A stretch of 40,908 nt of DNA from Rhodospirillaceae bacterium. Its GTDB lineage: Bacteria; Pseudomonadota; Alphaproteobacteria; Dongiales; Dongiaceae. Each line of letters begins with the position of its first letter. Within the stretch, counting starts at the first letter, position 1. This document shows positions 26,378 to 34,270 of the stretch, in pieces. A model generated the notes under the pieces. It made no database searches and had not been told where the DNA came from. It saw only the letters and a program-made list of their open reading frames with translations. The stretch spans positions 1 through 40,908 of the forward strand of contig SSEL01000054.1 in assembly GCA_008012315.1 (NCBI GenBank), given 5' to 3'. The translations under genes were made by a program, and so were the position numbers.

Positions 26378-27145
26378 ATGAGCCTGGCCGTCATTGCCGA
26401 TAACAAAACACCGCAAGCCGATATCGAAGCGCAAGGACGTATTGATCTGGCGGCGGCCTTCCGCTGGTTCGCCCGGCTGAACATGCATGAATCGGTTGCC
26501 AATCACCTGAGTTACGCGGTCTCGCCGGCGGGTGACAAATTCCTCATGAATCCGCGCGGCAAGCATTTTGCCCGGGTGACGGCCAGCGATCTGCTGTTGC
26601 TCGATGCCAATGACAAGCAGGCGCTGTCACGGCCCGATGCGCCGGATCCGACCGCCTGGTATATCCACGGCCGCCTGCATGCCAAGCTGCCGCAGGCGCG
26701 CTGTGTCATGCATCTGCATTCGAAATATGCCACGGCTTTGGCCTGTCTCGAAGACAACATGCTCTATCCGATCGATCAGAATACCATGCGTTTTTATGGC
26801 GAGGTGGCCTATGACAATGCGTTCGGCGGCATGGCCTTGTCGGATGACGAGGGTGATCGCCTCGCTTCGATCATCGGCGATAAATCAATTCTGGTGATGG
26901 GCAATCACGGCGTGCTGGCGGTCGGCCCCACCGTCGCCCAGACCTTCGATGCGCTCTATTACTTCGAGCGTGCGGCGGAAACCTTGCTGACCTGCTATGC
27001 TACCGGCAAGAAGCTGCAGATCGTCTCGGAAAATGTCGCCATTCTCACGGCGCGGCAATGGGCCGACTACACGCAGCTCTCGGAAGATCATCTGCGGGAA
27101 GTCAAAGCCATTCTCGATGTCGAGGAACCGGCATATCGATCCTGA
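26378..27145 (+). CDS. Class II aldolase/adducin-family protein, catalytic Glu replaced
   Basis: 255 residues; AGGAGA precedes the ATG. The zinc ligands of the aldolase fold are present: H112 and H114 (MHLHSKYATAL) and H177 (GNHGVLAVG). In fuculose-phosphate aldolase a Glu sits directly before the Trp of EWRFH; the equivalent here is PTAWYIHG, so that acid is Ala at residue 93. The same loss occurs in many adducin-type proteins, so the usual retro-aldol chemistry may not apply. The usual phosphate-binding motifs of aldolases are not evident. Being last in the oxygenase-dehydrogenase operon, it should act on a product of that pathway. It converges with the 111-residue unknown gene, 7 bases away. 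Confidence 0.85.
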   Translation: MSLAVIADNKTPQADIEAQGRIDLAAAFRWFARLNMHESVANHLSYAVSPAGDKFLMNPRGKHFARVTASDLLLLDANDKQALSRPDAPDPTAWYIHGRLHAKLPQARCVMHLHSKYATALACLEDNMLYPIDQNTMRFYGEVAYDNAFGGMALSDDEGDRLASIIGDKSILVMGNHGVLAVGPTVAQTFDALYYFERAAETLLTCYATGKKLQIVSENVAILTARQWADYTQLSEDHLREVKAILDVEEPAYRS

Positions 27146-27152
27146 TGCCGCC

Positions 27153-27488
27153 TCAGCGCTTCAGCATCTGTTCGGCAATTTCCAGGTCGCGCTGGAACAG
27201 CTCGGCCCAGGATTTGGCGAAGCCGTGATCCTTGCAGACTTTGAGAAAGTCCTGCAGCAGCGCCTTTTCGCCCTGGAAGGTTTTCTCGAAATCCTCGTCG
27301 CTTTTCGCCGCCAGTTCGGTGTTCAGCTTTTGCAGCTTCTTGAACGATCCCGCCCAGTCATTGGTGATGAAGGCAGCGAAAGACGCATCCTTCGACAAGG
27401 AGGCGGCATAGCTATCGGTGGCCTGCAACAGGGAGGCCAGCAATTTGCTTTCTTCCAGGAGCGCCTGTCTTCCAGATTCATAGCTCAT
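27153..27488 (-). CDS. Unknown 111-residue protein downstream of the amidinohydrolase
   Basis: I do not recognise a family. It is charged and largely alpha-helical by composition (rich in Ala, Leu, Lys, Glu, Phe), without signal peptide or membrane helix. Heptad-like segments in KKLQKLNTELAAKSDEDFEKTF and the last 30 residues suggest a helical bundle or coiled coil. It ends FQRDLEIAEQMLKR. A good purine-rich site (GGAGAGG) lies just before the ATG. The gene starts 24 bases after the amidinohydrolase gene on the same strand, so it is the third gene of that operon; its role is unknown. Confidence 0.65.
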   Translation of the reverse strand: MSYESGRQALLEESKLLASLLQATDSYAASLSKDASFAAFITNDWAGSFKKLQKLNTELAAKSDEDFEKTFQGEKALLQDFLKVCKDHGFAKSWAELFQRDLEIAEQMLKR

Positions 27489-27512
27489 GGTCCTCTCCTC
27501 TGATGGAACGGG

Positions 27513-28448
27513 TCAGCCTCGCACGTGATTGAGACGCATCGTCAAGCAGGATAGAGCCGCGCCGGATTTCATGAATTCCGACAGGTTGAAGATGTGCAGC
27601 TCCAATCCGTGTTGCACGCAGATCTCCTCCAGCCGCGCTATCTTTGCTTTCTCGCTGTCATAATAGTCATGGGTCCTGCCGATTTCCGAAATCGGTGAAT
27701 CGCACAGCAAGTGGTGGCCGATGATCAGGCTGTTCGTCAGGCCCGAACGGACATTCTCGACCGAGGCGTCAATGATATTGCATTGCCGCTCAATGGCGCG
27801 AAGGGTCGTATCCTCCGTTCGATCCCGACATAGCACGACATTCTCCGTGTCGATCACGAGCAGGCAGCAATCGAGATGATACAGATATTCATCGGTGATC
27901 CGATACGGGATTATTTTCATGCCGAAGGACTGGCTGAGCCAGGTGAGAGCGTTCAACGATGTGCGCTGGCCGTATGCGCCGATATAGATGTCGCTGCGCA
28001 GATGTTTGAGATCAGCCTCGCCTTCGAAATAGAGCGCATCTTCATCCGCGCCGCTCGCCGGCGGATGATGAACCCGGAAATGCATCAAGTTGAAAAAGTC
28101 GATGCCGATGCGTGCTTCGTCGATACGTGGCGGCGAGCGGAAGCGCGAAACGACGACAGTCTCATCCACCAGATGGGGTAGCACGATGCCGAGATTGGCG
28201 ACATAGGATTGATCCTGCCGTTTCGGCACGCTGGGCAGCAGATAGATGACGGCATGCTGGGCGAGGAAATGATAGAGCTCCACGAATTGCTGCAGTGCCT
28301 TGCCATGGTCGATCAGGCGCTCCGCATCGCTCATCTGCTGCATCAGGATATTGTTCGGCTGATCGGCCGAGAGCGACAGCGGCAGATTCATCAGCAGAGC
28401 GGGGCGGTCGAGTGTCCTCAGGCGCGGCGCAACGCTGCGGGGAATCAT
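27513..28448 (-). CDS. Amidinohydrolase/DDAH-fold enzyme (guanidino-group modifying superfamily)
   Basis: 311 residues from the ATG at 28448, which overlaps the cyclase stop as ATGA; a frame upstream to 28484 is open but this start couples translation. The pentein-fold hallmarks are in order: YVANLGIVLP (residues 82-91), FEGEADLKHL (141-150) supplying the acidic residues, YLYHLDCCLLVID with the catalytic His at 191, and SGAALSCLTMRL with the nucleophile Cys at 301. The family includes dimethylarginine dimethylaminohydrolase, arginine deiminase and amidinotransferases. The sequence is diverged from all of those I can recall, for example FEGEAD and AALSCLT in place of common FEGEGD and GGVHCLT. 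Its substrate is probably a guanidine compound, unidentified. Confidence 0.82.
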   Translation of the reverse strand: MIPRSVAPRLRTLDRPALLMNLPLSLSADQPNNILMQQMSDAERLIDHGKALQQFVELYHFLAQHAVIYLLPSVPKRQDQSYVANLGIVLPHLVDETVVVSRFRSPPRIDEARIGIDFFNLMHFRVHHPPASGADEDALYFEGEADLKHLRSDIYIGAYGQRTSLNALTWLSQSFGMKIIPYRITDEYLYHLDCCLLVIDTENVVLCRDRTEDTTLRAIERQCNIIDASVENVRSGLTNSLIIGHHLLCDSPISEIGRTHDYYDSEKAKIARLEEICVQHGLELHIFNLSEFMKSGAALSCLTMRLNHVRG

Positions 28449-30367
28449 TTCGGCAATCCCACGCGGGAAAAAGCGGCGATCCAACGATCGATCTGCTGTG
28501 GTGACTTATAGGGCAGCGTCTCCTCGACATATTTGCGGTGTGCGGTCATGGAAAATCCCGGATCCAGCATGAGAATCTCCTTGGCCGTTCGTTGCGCGTC
28601 GGCCATGCGGTTGACCTTGGGATCGGCATAGCAGGCGGCCAGGATGCGCAGGAGCCAGAGCTGCTCCTGTGTCGGCTGCGTGTCGATGATTTTCTCAAGC
28701 GTGTCGATGCATTCCTGTGGCCTGCCGGCCTCCTGATACGCCCAGCCGAGATATTCGACATACCATTGGTCGAAGAATGGATTGCGACGCATCGCTTCCT
28801 TGATCTGCGTGATCGCCTGTTCGGGGCGGCCGATATAGATCAGCAGGCTCGCCATCTCCGCCAGCAGCTCGGCATCGTTGGGATTCATGTCGCGCGCGCG
28901 GTTATAGGCGGCCTCGGCCTGTTCATGCTCCCAGCTATAGAGATAGGCCCAGCCGAGCACCCAGTAGCTGCGGTAATCCTTGGGCCCCAGTTGAACCGCC
29001 TTCTTGGCGAAGGTCAGCGCCTGCTCCACGGCGTTCTTGTAATCCTCCGTCCAGTCGTATTCGTAATCCAGCGCATAGGTCCAGGCGAGCCCCGCATAAG
29101 CGCGGGCATAGCTGGGATCGGCCTTGCGGGCGATGTCGAAAAGCCGCCGCGCCGCATGATTTCCCTCGGGCGTGAATTTGTACCATTCGTGCCAGCCCTG
29201 CATCAGGTAGTCATAAGCGATGAAGGTCTGGGGTGGCTTGTCCGAGACGCGCTTCAATTCCGCCGCCGCCAGCATCCCAGTCGTGCCGGTCAAGGTGCCG
29301 GCAATGGCAGAAGCGACATCGTCCTGGATCTGGAAGATCTTATCGAGATTGCGGTCGTAGCGTTCGGCCCAGATATGTTCGCCGGTCTCGGTATCGATCA
29401 ATTGCGCGGTGATGCGCACCGAATTCGCCGCCTTCTGCACGCTGCCTTCGACCACGTAGCTGACGCCGAGATCATCGCGGATCTGCTGCACCTTGATCGG
29501 CTTATCCGTGTAGATCGACGATGAGTTGCGGGCGATGACATAGAGATCGGGAAATTTCGCCAGATTTGTGATCAGGTCCTCGGTGATGCCTTCGGCGAGA
29601 TAGACCTGCCCTGCGTCGGGGCTCAAATTATCGAAGGGCAGGACCGCGATTGACGGCTTGTTGGGCGGCTCGAAGACGGAAGGAAGGTGCCAGGGCTGCC
29701 ACCAGGCGATAGCGAGCGCCAAGCCGGCCAGGACGAGTATGAGCGCCGCCAAGGCCCTGGGCCGTTGCCATCCCGGAAGGCGGCGGCGATAGGGCAGGGG
29801 CTTGGCGATACCGATGCCGGGGCGCATGCGGTAAACCTTGATCGGTTCGGAGACGTTTTTGACGCGGCGCTGGCCGATATAGTCGAGATCGAGATCGACC
29901 TGGTTGTGAATGTGATCGACCACGACGGCGGAAACGAAAATCGTGCCGGGCTCGGCCAAAGCCTGCAGGCGTGCCGCCACATTGACGCCCATGCCATAGA
30001 CATCCTGTTCGGCAAAAATGACGTCACCGACATTCACGCCGATGCGCAGGATGATGGGACGCTCGGGCGCGGCCGCCGCATTCCATTGCTGCAAGTTGAG
30101 CTGGATTTCGAAAACGCATTTCACCGCATCGACGGCGCTGGCGAATTCGACCAGGGCACCATCGCCGGTGAATTTGAAGATGTGCCCATGATGGCTGGCA
30201 ACCAGCGGCTCGACGACGTCCCGCATGCAGGCGGTGAGTGCAATATGCGTCGCGGCCTCGTCGGCTTCCATCAGCCGCGTGTAGTCGACCACGTCCAGCG
30301 AGGCGATCGCTGCAAGGCGCCGCTCGGTTTTCATGACACCGCCGCCTGCAATTTCCGGGTCTTCCAT
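28445..30367 (-). CDS. Class III adenylate/guanylate cyclase with TolB-like and TPR regions
   Basis: 640 residues from ATG 30367; an internal ATG at 30334 is equally possible and matches where many relatives begin. The cyclase domain covers about residues 15-180: metal-binding D25 (SLDVVDYTRLM) and D69 (FTGDGALVEF), then GVNVGDVIFAEQDVYGMGVNVAARLQ with the catalytic Asn and Arg. One membrane helix is at about 203-223. A TolB-like segment (SIAVLPFDNLSPD, DLITNLAKFPDLYVIARNSS) follows, then TPR-type repeats to the end (for example AEAAYNRARDMNPNDAELLAEMASL). This cyclase-TolB-TPR layout is common in alphaproteobacteria and makes cAMP or cGMP at the membrane. Its stop overlaps the amidinohydrolase start, so the two products are probably made together. 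Confidence 0.92.
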   Translation of the reverse strand: MEDPEIAGGGVMKTERRLAAIASLDVVDYTRLMEADEAATHIALTACMRDVVEPLVASHHGHIFKFTGDGALVEFASAVDAVKCVFEIQLNLQQWNAAAAPERPIILRIGVNVGDVIFAEQDVYGMGVNVAARLQALAEPGTIFVSAVVVDHIHNQVDLDLDYIGQRRVKNVSEPIKVYRMRPGIGIAKPLPYRRRLPGWQRPRALAALILVLAGLALAIAWWQPWHLPSVFEPPNKPSIAVLPFDNLSPDAGQVYLAEGITEDLITNLAKFPDLYVIARNSSSIYTDKPIKVQQIRDDLGVSYVVEGSVQKAANSVRITAQLIDTETGEHIWAERYDRNLDKIFQIQDDVASAIAGTLTGTTGMLAAAELKRVSDKPPQTFIAYDYLMQGWHEWYKFTPEGNHAARRLFDIARKADPSYARAYAGLAWTYALDYEYDWTEDYKNAVEQALTFAKKAVQLGPKDYRSYWVLGWAYLYSWEHEQAEAAYNRARDMNPNDAELLAEMASLLIYIGRPEQAITQIKEAMRRNPFFDQWYVEYLGWAYQEAGRPQECIDTLEKIIDTQPTQEQLWLLRILAACYADPKVNRMADAQRTAKEILMLDPGFSMTAHRKYVEETLPYKSPQQIDRWIAAFSRVGLPK

Positions 30368-30621
30368 GAAAGTCGTGTCGGGCTCTTTATGACTGGCACC
30401 AGACGCCAAAACTATAACCCCTTTCAACCGGGTAAGCGACTCCGTGCCACCGCACCTGCATATCGGATTATGCACCTGTCCTGTGACTAAGATCATGCAA
30501 GGCAGATGATGGATCAAACCGGCGAAGCCCGCTGTGGAGCTAGGACTTGACACCGGCAAGGGCAGCTCCGCTAAGGTCCTGGGGCGCGCACCGATGGTGG
30601 CCGAAACAGCGAGGGAACGTC

Positions 30622-31428
30622 ATGCCGAAAGCGAGCAAATCGAAGATCTATATCGGGATCGGCGGCTGGGTTTACGAACCCTGGCGGGGTACCTTCTATC
30701 CCGATGGCCTGGCGCAGAAGCGCGAGTTGGAATATGCCAGCCGGCAGGTCACTTCGATCGAGATCAATGGCACCTATTACGGCTCGCAAAAGCCGGAAAG
30801 CTTCGCCAAATGGCATGACGAGACGCCGGATAATTTCATCTTCTCATTGAAAGGCTCGCGCTACATCACCAACCGCCGCGTGCTGGCCGAGGCGGGAGAG
30901 TCGGTCGAGCGCTTCTTCGCCGGTGGCGTGATGCAGTTGAAGGAAAAGCTCGGTGTGGTGAACTGGCAGTTCATGCCGACCAAGAAATTCGACCCTGCGG
31001 ATTTCGAAGCCTTCCTCAAGCTCCTCCCGACCTCCGTCGAGGGGCGGGCGATCCGCCACGCCGTCGAAGTACGCCATGACAGCTTCAAGGTGCCGGATTT
31101 CATTTCCCTGGTGCGTGATTATGGCGTTGCGATCGTCATGTCGGGTGATTCCGATTATCCGCAGCTTGCCGATCTGACAGCGCCTTTCGTCTATGCCCGG
31201 ATCATGGGCACGACCGAAAAGGCGGCGGCCGGCTATGGCCCGGCCGCGCTCGATCGCTGGGCCGAACGCGCCCGGATCTGGGCGGCAGGAGAGATGCCGG
31301 ACGGGCTCGATGTCGTCGCGAAAGGCAAGGCACCGAAAACACCCCGGGACGTCTATCTTTATGTCATCAGTGGCCATAAGGTGCGCAACCCGGCCGCGGC
31401 CAAGGCATTGATCGACCGGTTGAGCTAA
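30622..31428 (+). CDS. DUF72 (YecE-like) TIM-barrel protein
   Basis: 268 residues from the ATG at 30622, set by GAGGGA five bases upstream. The N-terminus KIYIGIGGWVYEPWRGTFYP and the segment VTSIEINGTYYGSQKPESF are typical of DUF72, as are FSLKGSRYITNRR and AVEVRHDSF. The family has a TIM-barrel fold resembling some nucleases and isomerases but has no proven function. The gene is divergent from the cyclase gene with a 254-base gap, and seems a single-gene unit. Confidence 0.88.
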   Translation: MPKASKSKIYIGIGGWVYEPWRGTFYPDGLAQKRELEYASRQVTSIEINGTYYGSQKPESFAKWHDETPDNFIFSLKGSRYITNRRVLAEAGESVERFFAGGVMQLKEKLGVVNWQFMPTKKFDPADFEAFLKLLPTSVEGRAIRHAVEVRHDSFKVPDFISLVRDYGVAIVMSGDSDYPQLADLTAPFVYARIMGTTEKAAAGYGPAALDRWAERARIWAAGEMPDGLDVVAKGKAPKTPRDVYLYVISGHKVRNPAAAKALIDRLS

Positions 31429-31634
31429 CTGACGGTCGTGCAGACACGCATCCCGCATCAATAATGTCACGCTCTCACTCATTTGGATGAGGCGGTTTTC
31501 CGCCAAGCTGTGCATCTTGGCTGCAACCGGAATTGTGTCGCAAGGTCGGCGCAGCCAAGCGAAACGCGGCATGACGGTTGTTGAGGCGGCTGACCGCTGA
31601 TGACCGCCATGCACCTCGATTGGGGGCGATGATA

Positions 31635-32375
31635 ATGACGTCTGTGCTCGCAACAGTTTACCACGAAATCGGTGCCGGCGGATTTCCGCATAACGACCAG
31701 ATCATGTTGTTCTTCCTGCGCGTTCATGCGCTGCTGACACCGGATATGACGGTGATGGATTTCGGCGCCGGTCGCGGCCGGATATCCGAAGCCTCTTCCG
31801 GTTTCTGCCGGGATTTCAAGATCCTCAAGGGAAAGTGCGGCAAGGTTATCGGTGCCGATATCGACCCGATCGTGCGGGAAAATCAAACAGTCGATGAAAG
31901 CTGCGTGATCGATGCCGATGGACGCATACCGCTGCCGGATCGGTCCGTTGACCTGGTCTTCTCCTGCGCGACCTTCGAGCATATCGAGAAACCAGCCGAG
32001 ACCGCCCGGGAACTAAGCCGTGTCCTCCGGCCCGGCGGTTGGATCTGCGCCTGGACACCGGCCAAATGGGGCTATGTGGCGGTCGGGGCGCGACTGGTCC
32101 CCAATGCCATGCATGCCCGTGCCGTCCGCATGCTGGCCAGTGGTGGCCGCCGCACGGCCGATGTCTTCCCGACCTTTTACCGGCTGAATACGATCGGCGC
32201 CGTGCAGCAGCATTTCATGCCGCTCGGCTTCACCGATTACAGCTACTATCTTGGCGGTGCGCCGTCATATTTTGCCAACCGCGCCGCGCTGGCACGGTTC
32301 TGGGCCGGCTATAACTCGCTCATGCCGCCGCCGTTGAAAAAGAACCTGCATGTCTTCCTGCAGAAGAATGGCTAG
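31635..32375 (+). CDS. SAM-dependent methyltransferase (class I)
   Basis: 246 residues from the ATG at 31635, about seven bases after GGGGGC; an ATG at 31629 lies too close to that site. Motif I is VMDFGAGRGRISE, with the acidic residue of motif II in VIGADIDP. Motif IV appears as DRSVDLVFSCATFEHIEKP and the post-motif as LRPGGWICAWTP. These place it in the Methyltransf_11/UbiE-like group. The C-terminal part (about residues 150-246) is less typical and rich in aromatics, probably the substrate site. The substrate cannot be told. An intergenic palindromic repeat begins at its stop codon. Confidence 0.85.
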   Translation: MTSVLATVYHEIGAGGFPHNDQIMLFFLRVHALLTPDMTVMDFGAGRGRISEASSGFCRDFKILKGKCGKVIGADIDPIVRENQTVDESCVIDADGRIPLPDRSVDLVFSCATFEHIEKPAETARELSRVLRPGGWICAWTPAKWGYVAVGARLVPNAMHARAVRMLASGGRRTADVFPTFYRLNTIGAVQQHFMPLGFTDYSYYLGGAPSYFANRAALARFWAGYNSLMPPPLKKNLHVFLQKNG

Positions 32376-32438
32376 AGCGGGATTCAGCTCGCAAGTGAAA
32401 TCGCTTCAGCGTTTCCACTTGCGAGCATCCGCCTCTAG
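32372..32438. repeat. Palindromic intergenic repeat, long double-stem hairpin
   Basis: Inner stem: CTCGCAAGTG at 32388-32397 pairs with CACTTGCGAG at 32416-32425 (10 perfect pairs), and AAATCGC can pair partly with GCGTTTC inside it. Outer arms CTAGAGCGGGAT and ATCCGCCTCTAG also pair with one shift. It begins at the stop codon of the methyltransferase and ends just before the convergent monooxygenase gene. The look is that of short palindromic elements found in many copies in alphaproteobacterial genomes. It may also act as a two-way terminator. Only one copy is in this window. Confidence 0.6.
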
Positions 32439-32441
32439 AGA

Positions 32442-32759
32442 TCAACCGCCTTTGACGCTCTGTATGATCTCGAAGCCTTCGAAGCGCGGATGGCCCAGGT
32501 AGAGCGGCTTGTTGTCACCGGCATTGCGATGGGCCTGGCGGAAGGCGTCCGACTTGGTCCAGGCCTCGAAAGCGGCACGCGACCGCCACAGGGAATGGGA
32601 GGAAAAGAGCGTGTGATCCTCGAAGGTTTCACCGCGCAGCAGGTGAAATTCGATGAAGCCGGGCACGTCCTCAAGATAGGTGTCCCGGGACAGCCAGACA
32701 TTCTCGAAATCTTTCTCTTTTCCCCGGACAACCTGAAAGCGGTTCATGGCGATGAACAT
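32442..32759 (-). CDS. Antibiotic-biosynthesis-monooxygenase fold protein, IsdG-like heme-degrading type
   Basis: 105 residues from the ATG at 32759, which has GGAGA about six bases upstream; the ATG at 32771 overlaps that site. It is an ABM-fold dimeric alpha/beta barrel. The residues that in IsdG bind and cleave heme are all present: N6 (AMNRFQV), W67 and H77 (AWTKSDAFRQAH), with the same 10-residue spacing between W and H as in IsdG. Members degrade heme to release iron, or act as quinol monooxygenases when the triad is missing, so the intact triad favours heme. No heme uptake genes are nearby. It may be the tail of the upstream SDR operon, 188 bases away. Confidence 0.78.
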   Translation of the reverse strand: MFIAMNRFQVVRGKEKDFENVWLSRDTYLEDVPGFIEFHLLRGETFEDHTLFSSHSLWRSRAAFEAWTKSDAFRQAHRNAGDNKPLYLGHPRFEGFEIIQSVKGG

Positions 32760-32947
32760 ACCCGTCTCCATTCAAATAAAGCCTGGACAGCAATCGAGGC
32801 TGCCATGGTGTCGGGAAAATATGCAGCCGGGCTTATGTCGCTGCAAGCTTAACTATCCCGCTCAAAAATTTGCGAGATATCCGGAATTTCAGGTTGGGCT
32901 TTCGCAGCGATGGCTCGGCATCGGTGACAAACGGCCGGAACGCCGGA

Positions 32948-33700
32948 TCAAACGACGCTCAGCCCGCCATCGACCGCAATGACCTGGCCCGTCACCCAGT
33001 TGGAGGCGGGATCGGCGAGGGAGACGATCCAGCGGGCGATGTCATCGGGATCGCCGCGCCGTTTCAGCGGGATCTGCTCGCATTCCTGCGTCTTGATTTG
33101 CTCCGCCTGCGCCGGCGATAGGCCCATCATGCCGGTGAGGGCGCCGGATTCGGTCGGCCCGGCGGCGATTGCATTCACGCGAATGCCGTCAGAAGCCAAT
33201 TCCAGCGCCCAGCAGCGCGTGAGATGCTCGAGCGCCGCCTTGCTTGCGGCATAATGAGACAAGCCGGCGGCTGCCTTGTGGCCGTAGGTGCTGGAAATAT
33301 TGATGATCGCGCCGTTGACAGCCTTCAGATAGGGGAGGGCCGCCGCGGCCAACAGGCTCGGGCCGATCACGTTCACCGAAAAGATGGCGGCGATGCGCTC
33401 TGCAGTCGTTTCTGCCAGCGGCAATATGGTGCCGGCACCTGCATTGTTGACGAGAATGTCCAGACGTCCCCAGACATTCAAGGTTTCCGCGACGGTCCGG
33501 GCCGCATCCGGCGGCGATGACACATCCGCCACGACGGCGGCGATATTGGGATGATCACGGCGTGCTTCCGTCAACGGCCCCGTGCGGCGGCCGGTGATGA
33601 CGACCTTGGCGCCCTGTTTCGCCATGCCCAGCGCCGTTGCCCGCCCGATGCCGGAACTGCCACCGGTCACGATAACGACTTTGTCTTTCAATCCACTCAC
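32948..33700 (-). CDS. Short-chain dehydrogenase/reductase (classical SDR)
   Basis: 250 residues starting from GTG at 33700, with GAGGCG eight bases before it. Cofactor motif GGSSGIGR at 13-20, NNAG at 85-88, catalytic S136-S137, Y150 and K154 (YAASK). The R38-R39 pair after the second strand (ITGRRTG) favours NADP(H). It follows the secreted-cupin gene by 11 bases on the same strand, so they form an operon. The substrate is unknown. Confidence 0.88.
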   Translation of the reverse strand: MSGLKDKVVIVTGGSSGIGRATALGMAKQGAKVVITGRRTGPLTEARRDHPNIAAVVADVSSPPDAARTVAETLNVWGRLDILVNNAGAGTILPLAETTAERIAAIFSVNVIGPSLLAAAALPYLKAVNGAIINISSTYGHKAAAGLSHYAASKAALEHLTRCWALELASDGIRVNAIAAGPTESGALTGMMGLSPAQAEQIKTQECEQIPLKRRGDPDDIARWIVSLADPASNWVTGQVIAVDGGLSVV

Positions 33701-33711
33701 GATATGACGCC

Positions 33712-34128
33712 TCAGTTCTTGGTATCGATGACGAGAGTCGTCTCATTGGTATCGACGACGAAAACGGCCAGCAGGCTCGCCGGCTCGGTATCGCTGGCAT
33801 TTGCACTGACGCCATGGCGATCACCCGGCAGTTCCGCGAAATTTTCGCCTGCCTGATAGACTTTCACCGGCTCATCATTGACCTGGCTGCGAATGGCGCC
33901 TGTCAGGATCGTTGCGTAGATGAAGGCCGATTTCGGATGGATATGGGCGGGCGACGAACCGCCGGGGCCGTATTCGACCAGCACACCTTTCATGCTCTTG
34001 CCCGGTACATTCGGCAATACGTGATCGAAGACCACAGTGACTTTGGCCCTTGTCCCCGAATCCTGCGCGAAAGCCGCGCTCCAGCCGAAGGTGGCAAAAA
34101 TGATCACACAGAGAAGCCTGACGAGCAT
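33712..34128 (-). CDS. Secreted cupin-domain protein
   Basis: 138 residues from the ATG at 34128, with AGGAG seven bases upstream; the longer frame to 34284 runs through tandem repeats and is not coding-like. A signal peptide is present (LLCVIIFATFGWSAAFAQ, cleavage near residue 22). The cupin core gives VLVEYGPGGSSPAHIHPKSAFIYATILTGAI, and the later PGDRHGVSANAS supplies the second metal His. The function is unknown; similar periplasmic cupins often accompany SDR and CMD genes in redox- or quinone-linked clusters. A related but truncated cupin is at 40013. It lies upstream of the SDR gene in one operon. Confidence 0.82.
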   Translation of the reverse strand: MLVRLLCVIIFATFGWSAAFAQDSGTRAKVTVVFDHVLPNVPGKSMKGVLVEYGPGGSSPAHIHPKSAFIYATILTGAIRSQVNDEPVKVYQAGENFAELPGDRHGVSANASDTEPASLLAVFVVDTNETTLVIDTKN

Positions 34129-34164
34129 TTTGACGCTCCTGGTTTGAGTGTATGTGTCTCCGCG

Positions 34165-34215
34165 ACACGGGCGATGTGAGAACACGGGCAATGTGAGAAT
34201 AAGGGCGATGTGAAA
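34165..34215. repeat. Three tandem 17-base repeats upstream of the secreted cupin
   Basis: Units at 34165-34181, 34182-34198 and 34199-34215 share the form ACACGGGCGATGTGAGA with few changes (second unit one difference, third four). They lie between the NmrA-like gene stop and the cupin start, 37 bases before the latter on the minus strand. Tandem sites here may serve as repeated regulator binding sites or may simply be a slippage product. Confidence 0.55.
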
Positions 34216-34270
34216 AATAGGGATCGGTGCGGCGCGCGCGGCACACATTCCTTGCCGGCTCTTGCGGTCG

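Noticed and set aside
34165..34215. Possible CRISPR array from the tandem repeats
   Set aside because: Units abut without spacers, there are only three, and no cas gene is present.
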